Shown in pieces: positions 6,506 through 14,218 of a stretch of DNA of 64,000 nt. The DNA lies in NCBI RefSeq assembly GCF_001675285.1, contig NZ_LSGQ01000030.1, forward strand, positions 620,001 through 684,000, given 5' to 3'. This DNA comes from Elizabethkingia miricola (GTDB taxonomy: Bacteria > Bacteroidota > Bacteroidia > Flavobacteriales > Weeksellaceae). The translations under genes and the position numbers were made by a program. The first letter of the stretch is position 1, and each line of letters starts with the position of its first letter. The notes beneath the pieces were generated by a model. It was not told the origin of the DNA, searched no databases, and saw nothing but the letters and a program-made list of their open reading frames with translations.

Positions 6506-7381
6506 TTAGAAAGTGATGCGATAGGTTCCGGTAGAAGAGAAATTAGCTTTTTCAGCTTTTACATATTGTTTTACCCATTGGATAGAAGTAGAGACGATAC
6601 ATGGATCCGAAATACCCCCTGAACGTCTTACAGATATTACATTTCCGGCTTTATCTACAGTATAAGCCAGTGTAATAGATCCTGATGCTTTGCAGGAATG
6701 TACGGGCTGAGCTCCACCACGTCCCATAGTACCGGGAATATAACCGGTAAGTTTTCTGTCAACACCAATTTTGCTATCGCCATTACCATCTCCACCTAAG
6801 GGATCGCCAGCGTTTCCGGCTTTTCCGCCGTCACCCTGAGACCCATCTTTTGTTCCGCGTCCTTTTAGTAAGTTTCCTATAGCTGCGGTTCCTTTTCCGT
6901 CACCAGTTGCTCCTTGTTTTTTATTAGGGCCATCGGCTTTAGTATTTCCGGTAGTTGTTTTCTTAGCGTCGCTTTTTTTAGTCTCTTTAACGGAGGACTT
7001 GGTGGCTGTTTTTTTCTCTGCTTTTTCTACTTTGGCAACGGGTATTTTTTCGTTTTTACCTGTAATAATTTTTTCTTTAGCCTCAACAGGTGGCTCAGGC
7101 TTTGCGATTTCTTTAACGGGCTCTTCTTCTACAACAGGTTTGGTTTCGAGAGGCGCAAAGCTTCCTTCCTGTTCTTTAGGTTCTTCAGTTCCGTTACCAT
7201 TACGGTTATCACCAAAATTTACAAGCATTGTATTAATAACTTCAGCTTCTTTTGGGAAGTTTACTTTAACGGAATACAGTGCAATAAAAAGCAGGAGTGT
7301 AGTCCAAACTATAGCGGTTATTACAGCACTTTTTAGTTTGTCTTTTCTTTCTTCCTTTTTATTTACTGAGAAATAACTCAT
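6506..7381 (-). CDS. tonB: TonB-like energy transducer
   Basis: 291 residues: short cytoplasmic N-terminus, one membrane anchor at about 18-38, a long proline/lysine/glutamate then glycine-rich periplasmic linker (70-215), and a short C-terminal domain beginning around HSCKASGSITLAYTVDKAGN. It should pass energy from ExbB-ExbD to outer-membrane receptors. The C-terminal domain keeps the pattern of a TonB beta sheet (GSITLAYTVD..GNVISV) but carries two cysteines (in HSCKA and DPCIV) that could form a disulfide in the periplasm, and ends in YRITF. It lies 9 bases after exbD. The many databases label this type only as a TonB-like or siderophore-related protein. Confidence 0.82.
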   Translation of the reverse strand: MSYFSVNKKEERKDKLKSAVITAIVWTTLLLFIALYSVKVNFPKEAEVINTMLVNFGDNRNGNGTEEPKEQEGSFAPLETKPVVEEEPVKEIAKPEPPVEAKEKIITGKNEKIPVAKVEKAEKKTATKSSVKETKKSDAKKTTTGNTKADGPNKKQGATGDGKGTAAIGNLLKGRGTKDGSQGDGGKAGNAGDPLGGDGNGDSKIGVDRKLTGYIPGTMGRGGAQPVHSCKASGSITLAYTVDKAGNVISVRRSGGISDPCIVSTSIQWVKQYVKAEKANFSSTGTYRITF

Positions 7382-7390
7382 CTTTTGTGT

Positions 7391-7792
7391 TTATTCAGCC
7401 TCTGTAGTAGTGGCAATCGCAATGTTGTATTTGTGCTTTTCTGCAATTTCCATAACGAAAACTACATCTTTATGTAAGCAGTCTTTGTCGGCTCTGATTG
7501 TAAAAGATGGACTTGTTACATTCTGTAATCTGTTTACAATAAGGCTCTCCAGTTCGTTTCTTTGTACTTGTTTTTCATCTATGAAATAAGATCCATCCGG
7601 TTTAATGCTTACAGACAAAGGATTAGGTATGTCCATTGCCTCGCTTTCTCCTTTAGGAAGCTTCACATCTATTGCATTTTGGTTGGCTGCAGAAGAGGTG
7701 ATCATGAAAAATATAAGAAGTAGCAATATAACGTCTGTCATTGCTGCCAAACTGAATTCAGGATTTGCTTTATTTCTTCTTGAGATTTTCAT
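7391..7792 (-). CDS. exbD: Biopolymer transporter ExbD
   Basis: 133 residues: N-terminal cytoplasmic tail, one membrane helix (about 16-34, AAMTDVILLLLIFFMITSSA) with the conserved aspartate D20 that is essential for proton-driven work in this family, then a periplasmic domain. It forms the energising complex with ExbB for TonB. The gene sits 7 bases after exbB and 9 bases before tonB. Confidence 0.95.
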   Translation of the reverse strand: MKISRRNKANPEFSLAAMTDVILLLLIFFMITSSAANQNAIDVKLPKGESEAMDIPNPLSVSIKPDGSYFIDEKQVQRNELESLIVNRLQNVTSPSFTIRADKDCLHKDVVFVMEIAEKHKYNIAIATTTEAE

Positions 7793-7799
7793 GATATTC

Positions 7800-8495
7800 T
7801 TACAAAGGTTTGTTGATGATATCTAAGAACTCTGCGGACAAGTTTTGAATCTTCAGAATGAATTTGTCAATTTTTGTCAGCAAAAGGTTATAGAAAAAGT
7901 TAGCCGGGATTGCTACTGCAAGACCTGTAGCTGTTTGTCCTAATGCTGTATAAATACCCTCTGAAAGAGTTTTCGGAGAGAAAGAACCTGTAGAGTTAGA
8001 CAAATTAAAGAAGGCTAAGATCATCCCGATTACGGTACCTAAAAGTCCTAACATGGGTGCGATACTTGGTACTGCTGCCAACAGGTTAAGATTCATTTCC
8101 ATATTAGCAACCTCAGCTTGCCCTTGTCCTTCCATTGCATTTACAATATCCGATACTGGACGGCCGATACGGGAAAGTCCTTTTTCCAGAATTCTGGCTT
8201 CAGGAGAATCCTGACGGGAGCAATAATCTATCGCTGCATCTACCTTTCCGTCTTTTAAGAAATCTTCAATATTTCTCATAAGATTAGGATCGGTATTGGA
8301 AGACATTCTTTTAATAAAGAAGAATCTTTCCAAAAACAGGTAAAAAGAGAATATACCCAGTAATAAAACGGTTATCATTACCACATTGGCAAATATATTA
8401 CCGTGGAACATTATTTTCCAGAAAGAAAATTCCTGGGTTGTTGCCGCCACCTGAGTCTGTGCCTGCAATATGGTTGATATTTCTAAAAATGCCAT
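7800..8495 (-). CDS. exbB: MotA/TolQ/ExbB proton channel protein ExbB
   Basis: 231 residues with three membrane helices at about 33-60, 139-163 and 184-206, the ExbB topology. The conserved channel stretch APMLGLLGTVIGM (146-158) and the third-helix segment GQTATGLAVAIPANFFYN are clear. ExbB pentamers form the proton channel that powers TonB. First gene of the exbB-exbD-tonB-folC operon; no convincing promoter consensus was found in 8496-8593. Confidence 0.95.
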   Translation of the reverse strand: MAFLEISTILQAQTQVAATTQEFSFWKIMFHGNIFANVVMITVLLLGIFSFYLFLERFFFIKRMSSNTDPNLMRNIEDFLKDGKVDAAIDYCSRQDSPEARILEKGLSRIGRPVSDIVNAMEGQGQAEVANMEMNLNLLAAVPSIAPMLGLLGTVIGMILAFFNLSNSTGSFSPKTLSEGIYTALGQTATGLAVAIPANFFYNLLLTKIDKFILKIQNLSAEFLDIINKPL

Positions 8496-8593
8496 TAATG
8501 AATTTGTTTAAATTTTAAAACGCAAGTTTCCTATAGATATTGTTGAGAACAATATATTAGAATACTTGTTTACGGAAAAGTTAAATTTTACGC

Positions 8594-9055
8594 TTATTCG
8601 TCGTCTGCCTCGGGAGTATCCTGTCTGAAGTGACATTTTAGTTTAAAGGCAATTGGTTCGTCCGAAAAAGTATAAAAATCATCTATGTTTCCCTGCCAGA
8701 TTAACTGAAGATCTCCATTCTCATCTTTCGAGAATTTTAACTCATTATCATGAATGAAGGCATCTTCGTCATCATATAAATTTACGCCACAATAGGTTTC
8801 TTCTTCAGAATCATTCACATTGAATGTTTGCCCTACAAGTTTGTCTGTATCAATAGGGAAGTCCGAAATGCTTAAAGAAAGCTGCGGGAAGTTATACTGC
8901 AAAGAGTCGTCATCAACGTGATCCAGATCATCATCCGTAATGATTTCTACTTCCAGGAAGTTTTGCTTATTACTATAGACTGCCTTGCAGTAACTACTTT
9001 TAATATTGTACTTAAGGATCTCTTCCGGATGGTAGATTTTCAAAATCCCTTTCAT
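8594..9055 (-). CDS. Acidic hypothetical protein
   Basis: 153 residues, no signal peptide or membrane segment, strongly acidic: residues 41-50 read DDDLDHVDDD and the tail ends DTPEADDE. Alternating hydrophobic residues suggest a beta-rich fold. I do not recognise a family. It stands alone with a good promoter at 9102-9131 and about 98 bases ahead of exbB on the same strand, so read-through into exbB is possible. Nothing in the neighbourhood fixes a role. Confidence 0.75.
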   Translation of the reverse strand: MKGILKIYHPEEILKYNIKSSYCKAVYSNKQNFLEVEIITDDDLDHVDDDSLQYNFPQLSLSISDFPIDTDKLVGQTFNVNDSEEETYCGVNLYDDEDAFIHDNELKFSKDENGDLQLIWQGNIDDFYTFSDEPIAFKLKCHFRQDTPEADDE

Positions 9056-9101
9056 AGGATAGTTTAAATGCTTTTAGTTAATTAATAATCAGTATATGGA
9101 A

Positions 9102-9131
9102 CAAAGATAAAAAACATTTTTTTCCAGACAA
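9102..9131 (-). promoter_or_regulatory. Promoter of the 8594-9055 gene
   Basis: Minus-strand TTG (9129-9131), 19-bp spacer, TATCTTTG (9102-9109): an exact Bacteroidota -33/-7 pair. The expected transcript start leaves a leader of about 40 bases. Confidence 0.65.
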
Positions 9132-9148
9132 GAGACAAGGCTTCAAAA

Positions 9149-11884
9149 TTATTTAAAATTAAATTTCACTGTAAACATAACCTGGCTTGGACGGATAAAC
9201 ATTCTTCTGTATGTAGTTCCTACTGAGCTGTTACCAATCTGTTCGTATACTTTTGTATTGGCGATGTTTAGCCATTTTACTTCGAAGTCTATTTTCTTTT
9301 TAGCCCATGTATATTGATACGTTAAATCATAAAATGGGTTTTGAAAGCTTTGTCCACCTTGGGAGAAATTTGTCTGATCCCAGTTAAGTCCGATAGAATG
9401 ATTCTCGATAGGGTAGAATATTAAGTTCAGATTTTGAGTCCAGTTGTTAGATTTTACTGTTGTCTCTCTTCCCTGCGTTGTATATAGGTTATTTCCCCAT
9501 CCATAGCTCATTGTATAATCCAGACTCATCCAGCTGAAATAAGCATTGTTAAATTTGAATGCTATATTTTCATTGTTGTTTTTAGAGCGTTGCAGAATAT
9601 TATTGCTTAAGCTTAAAGACTTGTTATTGCTATTTGTAAAACTTACAGAAGCATTCGTTTTAAACTTAGGGAAATATTTACCAACCTCAAAGCTTTGTGA
9701 GTTAGTGTTAATATCATTATCTCTTACAATATAAGAAAGTGTAGTACCGCCTCCGTTATAAAAAGTATTTACCATAAGATTATTTCGGGTATTGGAAACG
9801 CTGCCTCGTATATTAAAGAATAAATTATTCAGAGGATTTCTATATTCTATTCTTGCTCCTGATGACTGTACTCTGTTTTGGGATAAAACACCATCTGCAG
9901 ATGTTGCTATAAGGCTTGATGGAGTTTGTAATATATAACCAGCATATACACTGTTAATAGTCCCGAAATTATAATTAATATTTCCGCTGACAGACGCTTT
10001 CCAAAATGATGCAAATTCATATTGAGCAAATAGACTCGGTTCAAATGTAGTTTTTTGAAGATCGATTGCTACCTTTCTTGCAGGATCTGTTGCTTTAATA
10101 TTATTAAAATTAACAGGAAGCGTTAGATACATACTAAAGTTTGCTCCTTTATAATTAATCTGGGTAGAAGCTGTTGGAGTCGTGTTGGTGAACTCCAGGT
10201 TATTAGAATAGTTGTCTCCATAATTTTCTCTATAACCATTATTGTCAACACCAAACAGAGTTGTATTCAATTTATTGCTTATATATGAGATACCAATCTC
10301 CGGAGTGAATGTCCATTTTTTAGCAGAGAAACTAACATTTACAGCATTGTTGGTTTCAAAAGTTTTAGTTCTTAAATATTGTTCAGCAATTTTTGCGTTA
10401 GGTGAATATGCAAAAATAGGCGTGAAAACAGGCTTCCCTAAAGAATCAAAAGACTGTCTGTCTGTAAATTTGATAGGATCTACCCGAAGTGTTTGTCTGT
10501 CTGTCTGATAATTGATGAAAGATCTGACATTAATTAATTTTTCTTTCCAAGGAATAATAGTACTCAATGAGTTTTGAAAACTTGTTGTCGGTGATTCCAA
10601 AGCTTCATTGGCAGGATTCGCAATAAATCCAGAGCTTTGACTAATGCTTCTGTCAATAACAGCGCGATCTCCATTCCAGAACTGAGAAAAGGTTGTAGTG
10701 TTTTTAAAGAAGCCTTTTTTAGCGTTTTTAGTAAAGATAACTTCTCCTTTTACTTTGTCTGTGTAAAAGTTGTTTTTTATCGCATTTGTTATTTTTGCCC
10801 CTTGGTTAAACTGTGGTATGTATTGTGTTTCATTATATGACTCTCTTTCTACAGCATTGTTAGTATAACTTGCATTGGCCTTGAACTCCCATTCCTTATT
10901 TTTATTCAGATTGGTTAATAGATTTCCGGACAGGTAGTGAACACTGTTCATTAAATATCTTTTTTGCGGAATATTAGGCGCATCAGAATTATCTACATTC
11001 AACCAACTATTTTGAGTAATATTTCTTCTGATACCTTCATAACGACCTCCGAAAGATAATATGTTTCCTTCATTTTCTACGGCATCACCATTATTGTTGG
11101 ATTTGTAATTGAACAACCATTGTATCTTATCGGTAAAGAGCATTGGTGTTAATTTTACATTCCATAAAAGAGGAGAGGCTCCTAATCCTATTTCTCCCCG
11201 GCCGGTCATGGTTACAGATTTCTTTAATTTGATATTGATAGCAGCACGATCACTCGGTACTTTGTCCTGAAGGATTTTTACAGGCTGGTGATTTTCCATA
11301 ATTTCTACCTTACCAATGGCATCGATAGGTAAGGAGTTGTTGATCGTACCATAACCTCCTTCCATTAAGTCTTTTCCGTTGACATAGAACTTATTAAGTG
11401 GCTCACCTTGGTATAAGATGGTTCCGTCTTTGTTAACATCGATACCTGGGATCTTCTTAAGTGCATCTGCCAAAACACGGTCGTTTTTATTGGCAAAAGC
11501 TTTAAGGTCATACGCAATTGTATCTCCTCTTTTTGTGATGAGTTTCGTTTTTAGTACCACCTCTTTTATCTCGGTAACATCAGATGCAAGACTGAAATTG
11601 ACAGTCTGGTCCTGATTATTAACTTCTTTAGTTTGTGGTTTTTGATTGAATGCTTTAACCTTTATGTTGACTTTGGATAAATCTGTGTTGAATGCAATTT
11701 TGTAATTTCCTTTGCTGTCTGTAATTCCGTAAGCAATAATTACAGGATTATCTGGATTTTCGATGGTGACACTTGCACTTGCAATTCCGTTGCCACTGGT
11801 ATCCGAAACTTTTCCGGAAATAGTCTTCTGCGCAAACAAGAAAAAGGTTGCCATGAAGAACAAAAGAGTTAAGAGTTTTTTCAT
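9149..11884 (-). CDS. Outer-membrane beta-barrel protein with CarboxypepD-like and plug domains
   Basis: 911 residues if started at the ATG complementary to 11882-11884, where a clean signal peptide follows (MKKLLTLLFFMATFFLFAQ); an upstream in-frame ATG at 11917 would bury this signal and is rejected. After it come a carboxypeptidase-regulatory-like Ig fold (KTISGKVSDTSGNGIASASV), a plug-like region (ALKKIPGIDVNKDG, YVNGKDLMEGGYG) and a long beta-barrel ending in phenylalanine (VMFTVKFNFK). This is the OMP_b-brl_3 type of TonB-receptor relative common in flavobacteria; the substrate is unknown. It is monocistronic. The wide upstream gap (11885-12116) must contain its promoter and that of the divergent sulfur operon. 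Confidence 0.85.
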   Translation of the reverse strand: MKKLLTLLFFMATFFLFAQKTISGKVSDTSGNGIASASVTIENPDNPVIIAYGITDSKGNYKIAFNTDLSKVNIKVKAFNQKPQTKEVNNQDQTVNFSLASDVTEIKEVVLKTKLITKRGDTIAYDLKAFANKNDRVLADALKKIPGIDVNKDGTILYQGEPLNKFYVNGKDLMEGGYGTINNSLPIDAIGKVEIMENHQPVKILQDKVPSDRAAINIKLKKSVTMTGRGEIGLGASPLLWNVKLTPMLFTDKIQWLFNYKSNNNGDAVENEGNILSFGGRYEGIRRNITQNSWLNVDNSDAPNIPQKRYLMNSVHYLSGNLLTNLNKNKEWEFKANASYTNNAVERESYNETQYIPQFNQGAKITNAIKNNFYTDKVKGEVIFTKNAKKGFFKNTTTFSQFWNGDRAVIDRSISQSSGFIANPANEALESPTTSFQNSLSTIIPWKEKLINVRSFINYQTDRQTLRVDPIKFTDRQSFDSLGKPVFTPIFAYSPNAKIAEQYLRTKTFETNNAVNVSFSAKKWTFTPEIGISYISNKLNTTLFGVDNNGYRENYGDNYSNNLEFTNTTPTASTQINYKGANFSMYLTLPVNFNNIKATDPARKVAIDLQKTTFEPSLFAQYEFASFWKASVSGNINYNFGTINSVYAGYILQTPSSLIATSADGVLSQNRVQSSGARIEYRNPLNNLFFNIRGSVSNTRNNLMVNTFYNGGGTTLSYIVRDNDINTNSQSFEVGKYFPKFKTNASVSFTNSNNKSLSLSNNILQRSKNNNENIAFKFNNAYFSWMSLDYTMSYGWGNNLYTTQGRETTVKSNNWTQNLNLIFYPIENHSIGLNWDQTNFSQGGQSFQNPFYDLTYQYTWAKKKIDFEVKWLNIANTKVYEQIGNSSVGTTYRRMFIRPSQVMFTVKFNFK

Positions 11885-12116
11885 ATCAAATTTTATAACT
11901 AAATAATTAGTAAACAAGATTGTGACTTTGTTACAGATAAAAATAAATAAATTTCATAATAGTTAAGATAAATGATCATGCATAAAGTTAAATATAGCCT
12001 CAGAAAATGTGAGAAATAGCAATAAAAATCATGTTGTATATTGAGTTTACGGTATGGTCTTTGACGCAAAAGTTGTACTTTAGATGGCTATTTTATTCAA
12101 AATAAATTAAATTAAA

Positions 12117-13520
12117 ATGAAAGTAGAACAAATATATACAGGATGTCTTGCACAGGGAGCTTACTACATTGTATCCCAGGGAGAAGCCGTAATTATAGAT
12201 CCTTTAAGAGAGGTGCAGCCCTATCTGGATAAATTACAAGAGGACAATGCGAAGCTTAAATATATTCTCGAGACCCACTTTCATGCAGATTTTGTATCCG
12301 GGCATGTTGACTTGAGTGATAAAACAGGCGCAGCCATAGTTTACGGGCCAACTGCAAAACCTGAATTTGAAGCAATTATTGCTAAAGACGAGGAAGTTTT
12401 TGAGATAGGTAATATTAAAATAAAAGTATTGCATACACCCGGACATACGATGGAAAGCTCATGCTACCTGCTTATTGACGAAAATGGAAAGGAAACAGCT
12501 TTGTTTTCGGGAGATACTTTATTCTTAGGAGATGTTGGAAGACCGGATCTTGCCCAAAAAGGTAAAGACCTTACACAGGAAGATCTTGCAGGAATGCTTT
12601 ATGATAGCCTTATAAATAAGATTATGCCTTTATCTGATGAAATAACAGTTTATCCTGCTCACGGAGCCGGAAGTGCATGTGGTAAAAATATGCAAAAGGA
12701 AACAGTGGATACTTTGGGCAATCAGAAGAAAACGAACTATGCGCTGAACCAACCGGATAAAGCGACTTTTGTAAAAGAAGTTACGGACGGATTAACACCA
12801 CCGCCAGGATATTTTGCCATGAATGTTGCCATGAATAAAAAGGGCTATGAAAGTTTTGATCAAGTTCTTGAACAAGGGCTTAACCCATTATCAGCAGAAG
12901 ATTTTGAAGCTGTGGCAGATGAAACCGGAGCATTGATACTGGACACAAGACCTGCAGCAGAATTTCATAAAGGCTTTATTCCACAGTCAGTAAATATCGG
13001 AGTGAAAGGAGATTTTGCACCATGGGTGGGTGCAATGATAGTGGATGTAAAGCAGCCGCTATTATTGGTAACAGATGAAGGAAGTGAAGAAGAAGTTATT
13101 ACCCGCCTTAGCCGTGTAGGTTTTGATAATGTATTGGGCTATCTGAAGGGAGGTGTTTCTGCATGGCAATCAGCAGGAAAAGAAACTGATTCTGTGGACA
13201 GAATTACCCCTGAGGAATTTGCTCAAAGGTACACAGAAGACGCAAAAATAATAGATGTAAGAAAAGAAGGAGAATATGCTGCAGAGCATATAGCAGATGC
13301 ATATAGCCGTCCTTTAGCTTATATCAATACCTGGATAAAAGATGTTGATCCAAAAGAGCATTTCTTCCTGCACTGTGCTGGAGGTTATAGAAGTATGATT
13401 GCTGCAAGTATTCTTCAGGCGAGAGGTTATCGTCATTTCACAGAAGTGGAAGGTGGCTTTGGTAAGATTAAATTAACAGAAGTGCCAACAACGGATTTTG
13501 TATGCCAAAGCAAATTATAG
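12117..13520 (+). CDS. CstB-like persulfide dioxygenase-rhodanese fusion
   Basis: 467 residues in three domains. Residues 1-240 are a metallo-beta-lactamase fold with the iron ligands H54, H56, D58 and H63 (THFHADFVSGH), H110 (TPGH), D133 (SGDTLF) and H182 (YPAH). Residues about 258-355 are a rhodanese domain in which the active-site cysteine position is occupied by TDEGS (D320), so it should be inactive. Residues 362-455 are a second rhodanese with C420 in HCAGGYR. This order (dioxygenase, pseudo-rhodanese, rhodanese) is that described for CstB, which oxidises low-molecular-weight persulfides and transfers sulfur during sulfide detoxification. It heads a three-gene operon and its end overlaps the next gene by 19 bases. 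Confidence 0.88.
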   Translation: MKVEQIYTGCLAQGAYYIVSQGEAVIIDPLREVQPYLDKLQEDNAKLKYILETHFHADFVSGHVDLSDKTGAAIVYGPTAKPEFEAIIAKDEEVFEIGNIKIKVLHTPGHTMESSCYLLIDENGKETALFSGDTLFLGDVGRPDLAQKGKDLTQEDLAGMLYDSLINKIMPLSDEITVYPAHGAGSACGKNMQKETVDTLGNQKKTNYALNQPDKATFVKEVTDGLTPPPGYFAMNVAMNKKGYESFDQVLEQGLNPLSAEDFEAVADETGALILDTRPAAEFHKGFIPQSVNIGVKGDFAPWVGAMIVDVKQPLLLVTDEGSEEEVITRLSRVGFDNVLGYLKGGVSAWQSAGKETDSVDRITPEEFAQRYTEDAKIIDVRKEGEYAAEHIADAYSRPLAYINTWIKDVDPKEHFFLHCAGGYRSMIAASILQARGYRHFTEVEGGFGKIKLTEVPTTDFVCQSKL

Positions 13521-13879
13521 GAACTTTACTGGTTATTCTGTTATCTGGTGGTATGATCTCTTGTTCGGTAACTCCAAAAACAGAGAACCAGAAAATAAGC
13601 AGACTGGTAAATGATAACAAAACTTTTTTAGTAGATGTCCGCACTCCGGAGGAATATAATGCTGAAAAAATAGAAGGAGCTGTTAATATTCCACTGGATC
13701 AGATTGAAAGCAGATTATCTGAATTTCGAGGTAAGAAGAACATTGTTATTTATTGTCGCTCCGGAATAAGAGCCGGGAAAGCAAAAGATCTGTTACAAAA
13801 AAATAATATTCCGGATGTTTATAGCGGAACTTCTTATCAGAATGTTTCGGAATTAAAAAAAAATAAAACTAAAAACTGA
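13502..13879 (+). CDS. Rhodanese-domain lipoprotein
   Basis: 125 residues. An N-terminal lipoprotein signal (hydrophobic 5-17, lipobox-like MISC with C21) is followed by one rhodanese domain with DVRTPEEY (45-52) and the active-site loop YCRSGIRAGKA, C85. It should carry persulfide sulfur in the periplasm or at a membrane surface. Its ATG lies inside the end of the preceding dioxygenase gene (19-base overlap in a different frame), which implies translational coupling. The family is well known; the sulfur donor and acceptor are inferred from the operon. Confidence 0.88.
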   Translation: MPKQIIGTLLVILLSGGMISCSVTPKTENQKISRLVNDNKTFLVDVRTPEEYNAEKIEGAVNIPLDQIESRLSEFRGKKNIVIYCRSGIRAGKAKDLLQKNNIPDVYSGTSYQNVSELKKNKTKN

Positions 13880-13884
13880 GAAAA

Positions 13885-14184
13885 ATGTCAGCAAAATTTA
13901 ATGAACTTATTCAGTCAGATAGACCTGTATTAATAAACTTTTTTGCAACGTGGTGTCAGCCATGTAAAGTGATGTCTTCAGTTTTAAATACTGTTAAGCG
14001 AAATGTAGAAGAGGAAGCCCGAATTGTAAAAATAGATATAGATCAGTATCAGTCTATAGCTGCAGAATACGGCGTGAGAAGTGTTCCAACATTATTACTC
14101 TTTAAAAAAGGAGAGTTGTTGTTCCGACAAAGCGGTGTGATGGATGTAAACAGTCTGACAGCAGAACTGAAGAAACATATATAG
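13885..14184 (+). CDS. trxA: Thioredoxin
   Basis: 99 residues, slightly short for a thioredoxin but complete, with the redox centre WCQPC (C24, C27) and the cis-proline loop VRSVPTLLLFKKG. Cytoplasmic, no signal peptide. In this operon it probably reduces persulfides or the rhodanese cysteines rather than acting as the general thioredoxin; this is inferred from position 5 bases after the rhodanese gene. The transcript ends at the hairpin at 14188-14215. The WCQPC rather than WCGPC centre fits a specialised member, so the trxA symbol is generic. Confidence 0.85.
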   Translation: MSAKFNELIQSDRPVLINFFATWCQPCKVMSSVLNTVKRNVEEEARIVKIDIDQYQSIAAEYGVRSVPTLLLFKKGELLFRQSGVMDVNSLTAELKKHI

Positions 14185-14187
14185 AAT

Positions 14188-14215
14188 AAAAGAGCCTGAT
14201 TTATCAGGCTCTTTT
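14188..14215. terminator. Bidirectional terminator between thioredoxin and copper receptor
   Basis: Stem AAAAGAGCCTGA (14188-14199) and TCAGGCTCTTTT (14204-14215) with loop TTTA, serving the convergent transcripts on both sides. Confidence 0.9.
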
Positions 14216-14218
14216 ATT

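Noticed and set aside
6914-7376. Plus-strand open frames of 125-140 codons antisense to tonB
   Set aside because: They arise from the repetitive Lys/Glu/Pro codons of tonB on the other strand; phenylalanine- and glycine-rich composition is not protein-like.
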